Assembly: GCA_036262095.1 (NCBI GenBank)
Contig: DATAJQ010000155.1
Span: forward strand, 1 to 5,244
Direction: 5' to 3'
DNA: 5,244 nt
Source: Terrimonas_A sp036262095
GTDB taxonomy: Bacteria > Bacteroidota > Bacteroidia > Chitinophagales > Chitinophagaceae
The notes under the pieces were generated by a model. That model searched no databases. It had not been told where the DNA came from and worked only from the letters and a program-made list of their open reading frames with translations. Below are positions 1 through 5,244 of the stretch, in pieces (the stretch's first letter is position 1; each line of letters starts with the position of its first letter). Both the position numbers and the translations under genes were made by a program.

Positions 1-930
1 TTTGAACCCGTTATGATAAATTTCAATTTTGTAATCTCCTCTTTGGAAGTCTTCCTGACGGATCGGGAACTGCACTGCTTTGCGTGTGCCTTGTTCGTAT
101 TCTACAGGAACTTTAGTAGTAAAGGGTTTGTCGCCATCAGCACGGGTAGTGAGTGTGCCTGAACCAAGTGAAGGATCAGAAATCACTTTACCGTCGGGAG
201 CTGTTACCATGATGTACATGTCAGCAGGGCCTGATTTAGCGATACGGTTCTCAACATCAAAAGAAATTACCAGTTTGTCTACTCTTTTAGCTGTGGTGCT
301 TACTTTTTCTTTGCCACCTCTTTTTTCATTGATCGGTGTGATCTGGATGTTGGAAGCGCTGAAAGTAGAACCTACATCAACAGTTTGTGCCAATGCTTCT
401 TTTTCAGCAGAGGATGTTTGCAGGTTTTGTTCCAGGGTTTGTTTTTCAGTGGTCAACTGAGTGTTGTTGGCGGTCAGCTCCTGGTTTTCACCAGTCAGCC
501 TTGATACTTCCTGCTCCAGGCTACCGATCTTGTCGTTCAGTTCTGAAATCAGGGTACGGGCTCTTGCCAGTTCAGCATCAGAAGCATTCTTTTTGCTGAG
601 GATGCTGCGGATTTCTGCTTTTTTAGCATCGATATCTTTTTGCAGAGCTGTTTTTTCACCTTGCAGGTTATTGTTGGCCCCAGTGATGGAGTCGAGACGC
701 ATTTCAGCTTCATCATACATCAGCTTCAGTGAATCGCGTTGAGTCATGTAGCTGTCTGATTGAGTTTGCGCCACCTGCAATTTTTCGCCGGAGTTATTTT
801 TATCCCAGAGGAGATAACCCCAGGTACCAAGCAGAGCGGCTGCAAGAATACCTATCAGTAAGTTGCGGTTGCCGCGGTTCTGTGGTGGCTGATTTTGCGG
901 CGTAGCAGATGGATAATTCGTGTTTGTCAT
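1..930 (-). CDS. Membrane-anchored coiled-coil protein of unknown function (3' end cut by window edge)
   Basis: The frame is open for all 310 codons from the ATG at 930-928 to the left edge, with no stop, so the C-terminus is missing. I do not recognise the gene. Residues 1-23 are a Pro/Asn/Gln-rich leader. Residues 24-42 (LLIGILAAALLGTWGYLLW) are one hydrophobic span with basic residues before it and DK after it, which suggests the N-terminus is inside and the bulk is periplasmic. About 50-185 is rich in Glu, Lys, Gln and Leu with heptad-like spacing, for example around LISELNDKIGSLEQEVSRL, and is a likely long coiled coil. About 186-310 alternates hydrophobic and polar residues (DKLVISFDVENR, MYIMVTAPDGKVI, GDYKIEIYHNG), which looks like a beta-sandwich. 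An in-frame TAA at 945-943 (read on minus) precedes the start, and there is no Shine-Dalgarno sequence. It is divergent from holA. An envelope scaffold or sensor role is only a guess. Confidence 0.85.
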   Translation of the reverse strand, partial: MTNTNYPSATPQNQPPQNRGNRNLLIGILAAALLGTWGYLLWDKNNSGEKLQVAQTQSDSYMTQRDSLKLMYDEAEMRLDSITGANNNLQGEKTALQKDIDAKKAEIRSILSKKNASDAELARARTLISELNDKIGSLEQEVSRLTGENQELTANNTQLTTEKQTLEQNLQTSSAEKEALAQTVDVGSTFSASNIQITPINEKRGGKEKVSTTAKRVDKLVISFDVENRIAKSGPADMYIMVTAPDGKVISDPSLGSGTLTTRADGDKPFTTKVPVEYEQGTRKAVQFPIRQEDFQRGDYKIEIYHNGFK

Positions 931-980
931 ATAGATGGGTTTTTAAATTTCTAAAATGTTTAAAATTTTAAATGTAATGC

Positions 981-988
981 CAAAGTTT
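981..988 (-). promoter_or_regulatory. Possible -7 box for the coiled-coil protein gene
   Basis: Read on the minus strand this is AAACTTTG, one mismatch from the Bacteroidota -7 consensus TAnnTTTG, and it is followed by GCA. It would give a leader of roughly 45 nt, longer than the leaders suggested for the other genes here. I saw no matching -33 TTG at the right distance, so this is a weak call based on motif likeness and position only. Confidence 0.25.
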
Positions 989-1152
989 CGCTAAATGAAT
1001 AGTAGATTTTCAGATGGATAAGTGGTTTTTTCCAAGGTTAACAACGGCTTCGGGTGTCTTCGCGCAACACAATTCCGAAAACCGTGCCAGAAACTTTTTT
1101 GCCGGCGGGGAAAACTTCCGGGCGGCTTCCACAAAGAAAAGGCTAAAGCCTG

Positions 1153-1160
1153 TATCTTAG
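1153..1160 (+). promoter_or_regulatory. Possible -7 box of the holA promoter, start-proximal
   Basis: TATCTTAG is one mismatch from TAnnTTTG and ends only 6 bases before the holA ATG, so the transcript would have almost no leader. The last three bases are also an in-frame TAG for holA, which excludes any longer N-terminus. A short inverted repeat, GGCT-AA-AGCC (1141-1150), lies just upstream. No clear -33 element was seen. Confidence 0.4.
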
Positions 1161-1166
1161 CGCATT

Positions 1167-2165
1167 ATGGCGGTTGAAAAAATCATAGCGGAATGGAAAA
1201 AGGGAGTGTTCAAACCTGTCTATTGGCTGGAAGGAGAGGAAGAATATTTTATCGACAAAGTGATGGATTATGCAGAGCATCACCTCCTTCCGGAAAGTGA
1301 AGCTTCATTTAACCTTTCGGTTTTTTACGGCAGGGATTCTTCCTGGGCCGATATCGTGAATGCCTGCAGGCGATACCCCATGTTTGCAGAACGGCAGGTG
1401 GTGTTGTTAAAGGAAGCACAGCAAATGCGGGATATTGAAAAGCTGGAAGGGTATGTAGAAAATCCCCTGGCTTCAACCGTATTCGTGGTATCGTATAAAG
1501 ACAAGAAGGTTGACGGCCGCACCAAATTTGCCAAAACGCTTAAGGAAAAAGGCGTTTTCATCAGCACCAAAAAAATTTACGACAGCCAGTTGCCTGAATG
1601 GACCCAGGAACTGCTTCGCTCAAAAGAACTCACTATTTCGCCCAAAGGCCTGGCTCTTTTGATCGATCATATCGGCAATGACCTGAGCAGGATCGAAAAT
1701 GAGATCGAAAAAATTTTGGTCAATCTCGGCAAACGCAAGAATATTACCGAAGAAGATATTGAGGAATTCGTAGGTGTCAGCAAGGATTTCAATGTATTTG
1801 AATTGCAGGCCGCCCTGGCAAAAAAAGATCTGTCCAAAAGCATCCGGATCATCCAGTATTTTGAATCCAATCCCAAAGCAGCGCCGATACAACTGGTGCT
1901 TCCTTCCCTGTATAGTTTTTTCAGCAAAGTGTTTATGGTTTTCGGCGCCGGCTCGCAGGACGAAAAAGCGGTGGCTTCCGCACTCGGTATCAGCCCTTTT
2001 TTCGTAAAGGATTATATGCAGGCTGCCAGGACCTACGATTACAATGGGGTGGAAAAAATATTGCTGCTGCTTCACCAGTACAATCTCAAAAGCATAGGGA
2101 TCAATGCCGCCGGCACAGAAGACGCTTCCCTGCTGAAGGAAATGGTGTATAAAATCGTGGCCTGA
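1167..2165 (+). CDS. holA: DNA polymerase III subunit delta (clamp loader)
   Basis: The delta subunit of the clamp-loader complex binds the beta sliding clamp and opens its ring so it can be placed on primed DNA during replication; it acts in the cytoplasm. The 332-residue length is usual for the family. Seen in order: a degenerate N-terminal AAA+ nucleotide-binding region, PVYWLEGEEEYFID (17-30), where the glycine-lysine P-loop is absent, as is normal for delta; YPMFAERQVVLLKEA (70-84), the conserved core strand; the middle segment with HIGNDLSRIENEIEKI (168-183), typical of the lid domain; a FNVFELQAAL stretch; and a helical C-terminal collar domain with HQYNLKSIGI (303-312), a pattern shared by HolA proteins. 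The start is fixed by an in-frame TAG at 1158-1160. No Shine-Dalgarno is present. It is divergent from the coiled-coil gene and 63 bp ahead of a lipoprotein gene that has no evident functional link to it. The assignment is from family likeness, not a search. Confidence 0.93.
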   Translation: MAVEKIIAEWKKGVFKPVYWLEGEEEYFIDKVMDYAEHHLLPESEASFNLSVFYGRDSSWADIVNACRRYPMFAERQVVLLKEAQQMRDIEKLEGYVENPLASTVFVVSYKDKKVDGRTKFAKTLKEKGVFISTKKIYDSQLPEWTQELLRSKELTISPKGLALLIDHIGNDLSRIENEIEKILVNLGKRKNITEEDIEEFVGVSKDFNVFELQAALAKKDLSKSIRIIQYFESNPKAAPIQLVLPSLYSFFSKVFMVFGAGSQDEKAVASALGISPFFVKDYMQAARTYDYNGVEKILLLLHQYNLKSIGINAAGTEDASLLKEMVYKIVA

Positions 2166-2183
2166 GCAACGGGTTTAATTTTT

Positions 2184-2209
2184 TTTGTTTCTCCAACAAC
2201 TTATCTTGC
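2184..2209 (+). promoter_or_regulatory. Possible promoter of the lipoprotein gene
   Basis: A TTTG (2184-2187) at the end of a T-run is followed after 14 bases by TATCTTGC (2202-2209), which resembles the TAnnTTTG -7 box with one T missing. The spacing is shorter than the usual 17-23, so the TTTG may be incidental. The -7-like box lies 19 bases before the ATG. It would let the lipoprotein gene be transcribed apart from holA, though read-through from holA is equally possible because the upstream T-run lacks a good hairpin. Confidence 0.3.
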
Positions 2210-2228
2210 GCGTATCAAATAATAAAAC

Positions 2229-2972
2229 ATGAAAAGACTTTCTCTCTTATCCTTTGCAGCAGCCCTGTTCTTTTTGACGAGTTGCGAAACCACCCGTGAG
2301 ATCATTATCGGCAGCAATGGCGATGGTTCTATGAGCACAACAGTGGACATGAGCCAGCTTATCGGCATCGCTAAAATGTCCGGAAAAGGAGAGGAAATGA
2401 AAAGCCAGAAAGCTATAGATACAACGATGTCTTTTGCAAGCCTGGCAGACAGCCTCGATGGGGCAACTCCGGAAGAAAAAGAGCTGGTTAAAAAAGGCAC
2501 CATGAATATGATCATAAACATGGAAGACGACAAATTCATTGCAAAAATGAATTTCCCTTTCGCCAATACAGGCGAGCTGGCCAAACTGGACAAATTATCC
2601 GGTAAAATGGCCCAGGAAGGAATGAAATCAATGAGCGGTAAAAATGCAGGCGTGCCGGATGATGAGATGCCCCAGGCATCTATTGATGATTATTTTACCA
2701 CCACCTACAGCACAGGGCTTATTGAAAGAAAACTGAACAAAGAAAAATATGCCGCTATTGGAGACGATAAAGGCGCACAGGCATTGAAAGAAGTAAGCGA
2801 ACAGGGAATGCCTATCTCCAGTAAGATCGTGATCAACCTGCCCCGTCCCGCTAAAAAAGTGGAAGGTGCTAATGCGAAACTTTCTGAAGACAAAAAGAAA
2901 GTGACGATCGAAAGTGATATGTCAGACTTTTTTGATGATGCAACGAAGATGGAATTCAAAATAGAGTACTAG
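2229..2972 (+). CDS. Met-rich lipoprotein of unknown function
   Basis: This 247-residue protein begins with a lipoprotein signal peptide: MKR, a hydrophobic stretch (4-16) and the lipobox LTSC with the lipidated Cys at 19, the only cysteine. The residues after it (ETTRE) do not resemble the acidic surface-export signals described for some Bacteroidota lipoproteins, so a periplasm-facing location is more likely, by inference. The mature part opens with a strand pair, REIIIGSNGDGSMSTTVDMS (23-42), has a Lys/Glu/Met-rich centre, and ends with INLPRP (202-207) then a hairpin-like KVEGANAKLSEDKKKVTIES (210-229). That order of strand, Gly-turn, and late LP plus dressed hairpin recalls LppM/DUF3153-type domains, but I cannot assign it. 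It has 17 Met and no His or Trp. An in-frame TAA at 2223-2225 fixes the start; the upstream region is A-rich without a Shine-Dalgarno. Its stop lies 2 bases before a large inverted repeat shared with convergent ribF. Confidence 0.9.
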   Translation: MKRLSLLSFAAALFFLTSCETTREIIIGSNGDGSMSTTVDMSQLIGIAKMSGKGEEMKSQKAIDTTMSFASLADSLDGATPEEKELVKKGTMNMIINMEDDKFIAKMNFPFANTGELAKLDKLSGKMAQEGMKSMSGKNAGVPDDEMPQASIDDYFTTTYSTGLIERKLNKEKYAAIGDDKGAQALKEVSEQGMPISSKIVINLPRPAKKVEGANAKLSEDKKKVTIESDMSDFFDDATKMEFKIEY

Positions 2973-2974
2973 AA

Positions 2975-3051
2975 GTTTTATCCCACAAAGACACAAAGAG
3001 CACAAAGGATATTTTTCTTTGTGCTCTTTGTGTCTTTGTGGGATTCAAAAC
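2975..3051. repeat. Long inverted repeat filling the gap between convergent genes
   Basis: A perfect 28-bp stem (2980-3007 against 3017-3044) encloses a 9-base loop (3008-3016, GATATTTTT). After a 2-base bulge (3045-3046) five more pairs follow: GTTTT at 2975-2979 with AAAAC at 3047-3051. The left arm contains CACAAAG three times (2984-2990, 2992-2998, 3001-3007), at 8- and 9-base steps. Apart from its outermost base pairs the left arm has no T and the right arm no A. The structure begins 3 bases after the lipoprotein stop and ends 3 bases before the ribF stop. From memory, CACAAAG/GCAAAG-type arrays of this kind recur between genes in several bacterial groups, so it may belong to a dispersed repeat family. 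Confidence 0.95.
2980..3044. terminator. Probable bidirectional transcription terminator or transcript-end hairpin
   Basis: The 28-bp stem lies between two converging stop codons and would fold in the transcript of either gene, so a role in ending or protecting both the lipoprotein and ribF messages is likely. It is not a textbook intrinsic terminator: the stem is only about 44% G+C and neither direction is followed by a run of Ts (TTCAAAACTA on plus, AAAACTTCTA on minus). Termination is therefore inferred from position and stem strength. Confidence 0.55.
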
Positions 3052-3053
3052 TA

Positions 3054-3989
3054 CTATAATATCTTAAGGCTATCTATTTTATCCTGATCGATCTGCTTCA
3101 CCAACGCTTCCAGCGAATCAAATTTTATCTCCTCACGGAGATATTTTTTTACATAGATGCGTAAGGTGAGCCTGTAAATGTCCTGGTTAAAATCAAAGAG
3201 GTTTACTTCAATTACTCTTTTCTTACCATCCACAGTGGGGCGGAAGCCAATGCTCATCATTCCTTTCAAACGCTGGTCATCCTTATGCTGCGGGATGGTG
3301 GCATACACGGCATAGATACCATTGCCGGGGATGATCTTTTCTTCATCCGGCACCTGGATATTGGCAGTGGGATAACCCAGTTTCCTGCCCAGTTTATCCC
3401 CATCTACGACAGTCCCCGAAAAAAAGAATTCATAGCCCAGCAGCTTATCAGCAGTTTCAACCCTGCCTTCGAGCAGTGCTTCGCGGATGCGGGTTGAGCT
3501 GATAGCTATTTCATCGAGTATATGTTTGGGGATTTCTTTGAGCTGGTAACGAAAACGGGGCGCCATCAATTCCAGCAGGCGGTAATCGCCTTTCCGTTCC
3601 CTCCCAAAACGATGATCATAACCGATAATAATGGTGTGCGGGCGGAACCGCTTTACCAGGAAATGCTCCACATAGTCTTCAGCCTGTTGATTGGCAAAAG
3701 CGTCGGTAAATGGGACTATCACCAGGTGATCGATACCCAACTGCTCCAGTAGTTCGATCTTTTCTTCAAGGGTATTGATCAGACGGATGCCCAAGATGGT
3801 AGAGGAAACGATTTTGCGGGGGTGGGGATGAAACGTAATGATCACCGTTTCCCCATTAATGGCCCGGGCTTCGCGTGTCAGCTCATCTATGATCTGCCGG
3901 TGGCCGGCATGCACCCCGTCGAAAGTGCCGATCGTTACCACTGCGTTCCGGAATTCCGGTAACTGATCCAGGTTTTTGTGAATTTGCAT
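3054..3989 (-). CDS. ribF: Bifunctional riboflavin kinase / FAD synthetase
   Basis: RibF phosphorylates riboflavin to FMN and then adenylates FMN to FAD, using ATP for both, in the cytoplasm. The 311-residue length is normal. The N-terminal adenylyltransferase domain (about 1-180) shows VVTIGTFDGVHAGHRQII (17-34) with the nucleotidyltransferase HxGH at 27-30, FHPHPRKI (53-60), IIGYDHRFGRERKGD (121-135) and ISSTRIR (163-169). The C-terminal kinase domain (about 184-311) shows GDKLGRKLGYPTAN (197-210), with the PTAN motif for Mg-ATP binding, GIYAVYA (224-230), SIGFRPTV (246-253) and VIEVNLFDF (259-267), whose Glu261 matches the family's catalytic base. Both domains look complete. An in-frame stop at 4010-4008 (minus reading) and no other ATG fix the start. 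It is divergent from purM across 71 bp and convergent with the lipoprotein gene. The upstream gap is too short for an FMN riboswitch and shows no sign of one. Confidence 0.96.
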   Translation of the reverse strand: MQIHKNLDQLPEFRNAVVTIGTFDGVHAGHRQIIDELTREARAINGETVIITFHPHPRKIVSSTILGIRLINTLEEKIELLEQLGIDHLVIVPFTDAFANQQAEDYVEHFLVKRFRPHTIIIGYDHRFGRERKGDYRLLELMAPRFRYQLKEIPKHILDEIAISSTRIREALLEGRVETADKLLGYEFFFSGTVVDGDKLGRKLGYPTANIQVPDEEKIIPGNGIYAVYATIPQHKDDQRLKGMMSIGFRPTVDGKKRVIEVNLFDFNQDIYRLTLRIYVKKYLREEIKFDSLEALVKQIDQDKIDSLKIL

Positions 3990-3998
3990 AAAGAAATG

Positions 3999-4006
3999 CG
4001 AAGATA
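3999..4006 (-). promoter_or_regulatory. Possible -7 box of the ribF promoter, start-proximal
   Basis: On the minus strand this reads TATCTTCG, one mismatch from TAnnTTTG, followed by CA. It ends 9 bases before the ribF ATG, so the message would be leaderless or nearly so. No good -33 TTG was found at the expected distance. Confidence 0.4.
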
Positions 4007-4036
4007 GTTAACGATACTTAACTCAGACATTTTAGC

Positions 4037-4044
4037 TAGTTTTG
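4037..4044 (+). promoter_or_regulatory. Probable -7 box of the purM promoter
   Basis: TAGTTTTG matches the Bacteroidota -7 consensus TAnnTTTG exactly and is followed by CGCC. It ends 16 bases before the purM ATG. The first three bases are an in-frame TAG that limits the purM N-terminus. The region 17-23 bases upstream has no clear TTG, so the -33 element is weak or absent, and that region overlaps the expected ribF promoter. Confidence 0.5.
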
Positions 4045-4060
4045 CGCCTTAAATTCAAGC

Positions 4061-5236
4061 ATGAGCCTGTATACCAAACGCGGTGTTTCTGCACAGAAGG
4101 AAGAAGTGCATGCCGCCACCAAAAAACTTGATAAAGGCCTTTACCCCAAAGCTTTTTGCAAAATCTATGCAGATGTGCTGTGTGGCGACGACAACTGGGT
4201 GAACGTAATGCACGCCGATGGCGCCGGCACCAAAAGTATACTTGCTTATCTCTACTGGAAGGAAACCGGCGATCTTTCCGTATGGAAAGGGATTGCACAG
4301 GATGCTATTGTAATGAACCTCGACGACCTGCTTTGTGTAGGCATCTATGACCAGCTATTGTTTTCCTCCACGATCGACCGCAATAAACAATTGATTCCTG
4401 CCGATGTGCTGGAAGCCGTGATCAATGGCAGCCAGGAGTTCTTCGATACCATGAAGCAATTCGGGGTCAACATCACCTATATGGGCGGAGAAACGGCCGA
4501 CGTAGGCGATGTGGTGAGGACCATGGCAGTAAATGGTACCATGACGGCGCGCTGGCCCAAGGCAAAACTGATCACCAATGAAAAGATTGCAGCCGGCCAG
4601 GTGATCGTCGGGCTCGCAGGGTTTGGCCAGGCGAAATATGAAGCAACATATAACAGCGGCCTTGCCAGCAACGGCCTTACCAGTGCAAGGCATGACGTGC
4701 TGCATAAAAGCTATGGACAGCGTTTTCCTGAATCGTTTGATAACTCGCTCGACGATTCAGTGGTTTATATTGGACCCCATCGCATGAAAGATGAAGTAGA
4801 GGTTGATGGAAAGAGATTGAGTATTGGTCAGCTATTGCTTTCTCCCACCCGCACTTTTGCGCCTGTGCTGAAAGAATTGCTGGAAAATCATTTTGACAGT
4901 ATTAAAGGATTGATCCATTGCAGCGGCGGTGGTCAAACCAAATGCCTGAAATATGTACCGGAAAACGTACATATCCTGAAAGATAATTTGTTTACTCCTC
5001 CTGTAATCTTCGATCTTATTCAAAAAGCCAGTGGCGCAGACGAGCGGGAAATGTACCAGGTATTCAATATGGGCACCCGTCTTGAAATTTATACAACAGA
5101 AAGAGATGCAGCAAAACTGATCAGTATTTCAGAAAGCTTTGGCGTGGAAGCCCGCATTATCGGCAGGGTGGAAGAGGCTGAAAAACAAGCCCGCCTTACT
5201 GTGAAAACAGTGGCGGGGATGATTGAATACAAGTAA
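4061..5236 (+). CDS. purM: Phosphoribosylformylglycinamidine cyclo-ligase (AIR synthase), Bacteroidota-type
   Basis: PurM closes the imidazole ring, turning formylglycinamidine ribonucleotide plus ATP into aminoimidazole ribonucleotide, step five of de novo purine synthesis, in the cytoplasm. At 391 residues it is longer than the roughly 345 of E. coli PurM. Matching blocks in order: YTKRGV (4-9), HADGAGTKS (51-59) for the usual DGVGTKL, QDAIVMNLDDLLCVG (80-94), MGGETADVGD (141-150) for GGETAEMPG, SNGLTSAR (203-210), LLSPTRTFAPVLKELL (259-274), HCSGGGQTK (286-294) and EMYQVFNMGTRLEI (330-343). The Gly-rich stretch found near the N-terminus of E. coli PurM is replaced by KGLYPKAFCKIYADVLCG (25-42), a form I associate with Bacteroidota proteins. 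Because the PurM/PurL/SelD/ThiL/HypE superfamily shares this fold, a related AIR-synthase-like role remains possible, but the order of blocks fits PurM best. The start is bounded by an in-frame TAG at 4037-4039; no Shine-Dalgarno. No other purine gene is in view. Confidence 0.88.
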   Translation: MSLYTKRGVSAQKEEVHAATKKLDKGLYPKAFCKIYADVLCGDDNWVNVMHADGAGTKSILAYLYWKETGDLSVWKGIAQDAIVMNLDDLLCVGIYDQLLFSSTIDRNKQLIPADVLEAVINGSQEFFDTMKQFGVNITYMGGETADVGDVVRTMAVNGTMTARWPKAKLITNEKIAAGQVIVGLAGFGQAKYEATYNSGLASNGLTSARHDVLHKSYGQRFPESFDNSLDDSVVYIGPHRMKDEVEVDGKRLSIGQLLLSPTRTFAPVLKELLENHFDSIKGLIHCSGGGQTKCLKYVPENVHILKDNLFTPPVIFDLIQKASGADEREMYQVFNMGTRLEIYTTERDAAKLISISESFGVEARIIGRVEEAEKQARLTVKTVAGMIEYK

Positions 5237-5244
5237 AGTTTTAG

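Noticed and set aside
80..742. Three plus-strand open frames opposite the coiled-coil gene
   Set aside because: They overlap each other, have no recognisable domains, and lie antisense to a 310-codon frame with clear membrane and coiled-coil design; they are shadows.
1129..1136. CCACAAAG, matching one unit of the convergent-gap repeat
   Set aside because: It is a single 8-base copy without partner or inverse, well within chance.
1620..2075. A 151-codon minus-strand open frame inside holA
   Set aside because: It is antisense to strongly recognisable delta-subunit sequence and its translation shows no domain, only shadow composition.
2156..2186. Intrinsic terminator after holA
   Set aside because: There is a run of eight Ts (2179-2186), but the only hairpin before it (2156-2171) has a broken 5-pair stem over the stop codon and is too weak to call.
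2201..2593. A 130-codon minus-strand open frame over the lipoprotein gene
   Set aside because: The plus-strand frame has a proper lipoprotein signal; the antisense product is Ser/Phe-rich low-complexity shadow sequence.
2984..3044. CRISPR-like array
   Set aside because: The units are 7 bases, at 8-9 base steps, with no spacers, and form one hairpin; there are no cas genes nearby.
3990..4060. FMN or purine riboswitch, or PurR-type operator, between ribF and purM
   Set aside because: The gap is only 71 bp, the predicted leaders are a few bases, and no aptamer-like conserved segments are visible.
4355..4705. Minus-strand open frame inside purM
   Set aside because: It lies within conserved purM motifs and has no features of its own.

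Overview
The window reads as ordinary chromosomal DNA from a member of the Bacteroidota, most probably the Chitinophagaceae or a close relative. Three things point there. The PurM is of the long, divergent type that I know from Bacteroidota. No gene has a Shine-Dalgarno sequence. TAnnTTTG-like -7 boxes lie only a few bases in front of several start codons. Everything here is read by eye; no search was run.

Layout: (1) 1-930, minus strand: the N-terminal 310 codons of a gene that runs off the left edge, encoding a protein with one membrane segment, a long coiled coil and a C-terminal beta-rich domain. (2) 931-1166: a 236-bp divergent promoter region with an AT-rich half next to the coiled-coil gene and a GC-richer half next to holA. 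(3) 1167-2165, plus: holA, the DNA polymerase III delta subunit (clamp loader). (4) 2229-2972, plus: a small Met-rich lipoprotein of unknown function. (5) 2973-3053: the gap between two convergent genes, almost entirely filled by a long near-perfect inverted repeat. (6) 3054-3989, minus: ribF, the bifunctional riboflavin kinase/FAD synthetase. (7) 3990-4060: a 71-bp divergent promoter region. (8) 4061-5236, plus: purM, AIR synthase of de novo purine synthesis. The last 8 bases hold nothing recognisable.

The genes do not form a pathway or a single operon. They are housekeeping functions (replication, flavin cofactors, purines) plus two uncharacterised envelope proteins, most with their own promoter. 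holA and the lipoprotein gene are the only co-directional neighbours, 63 bp apart, and the second seems to have its own weak promoter-like motif.

I found no convincing new multi-gene system. The items most worth a second look are the convergent-gene inverted repeat at 2975-3051, with its three internal CACAAAG units and no U-tract, the recurring start-proximal -7 motif, and the two unrecognised envelope proteins. No tRNA, rRNA, CRISPR array, insertion sequence or riboswitch was seen.
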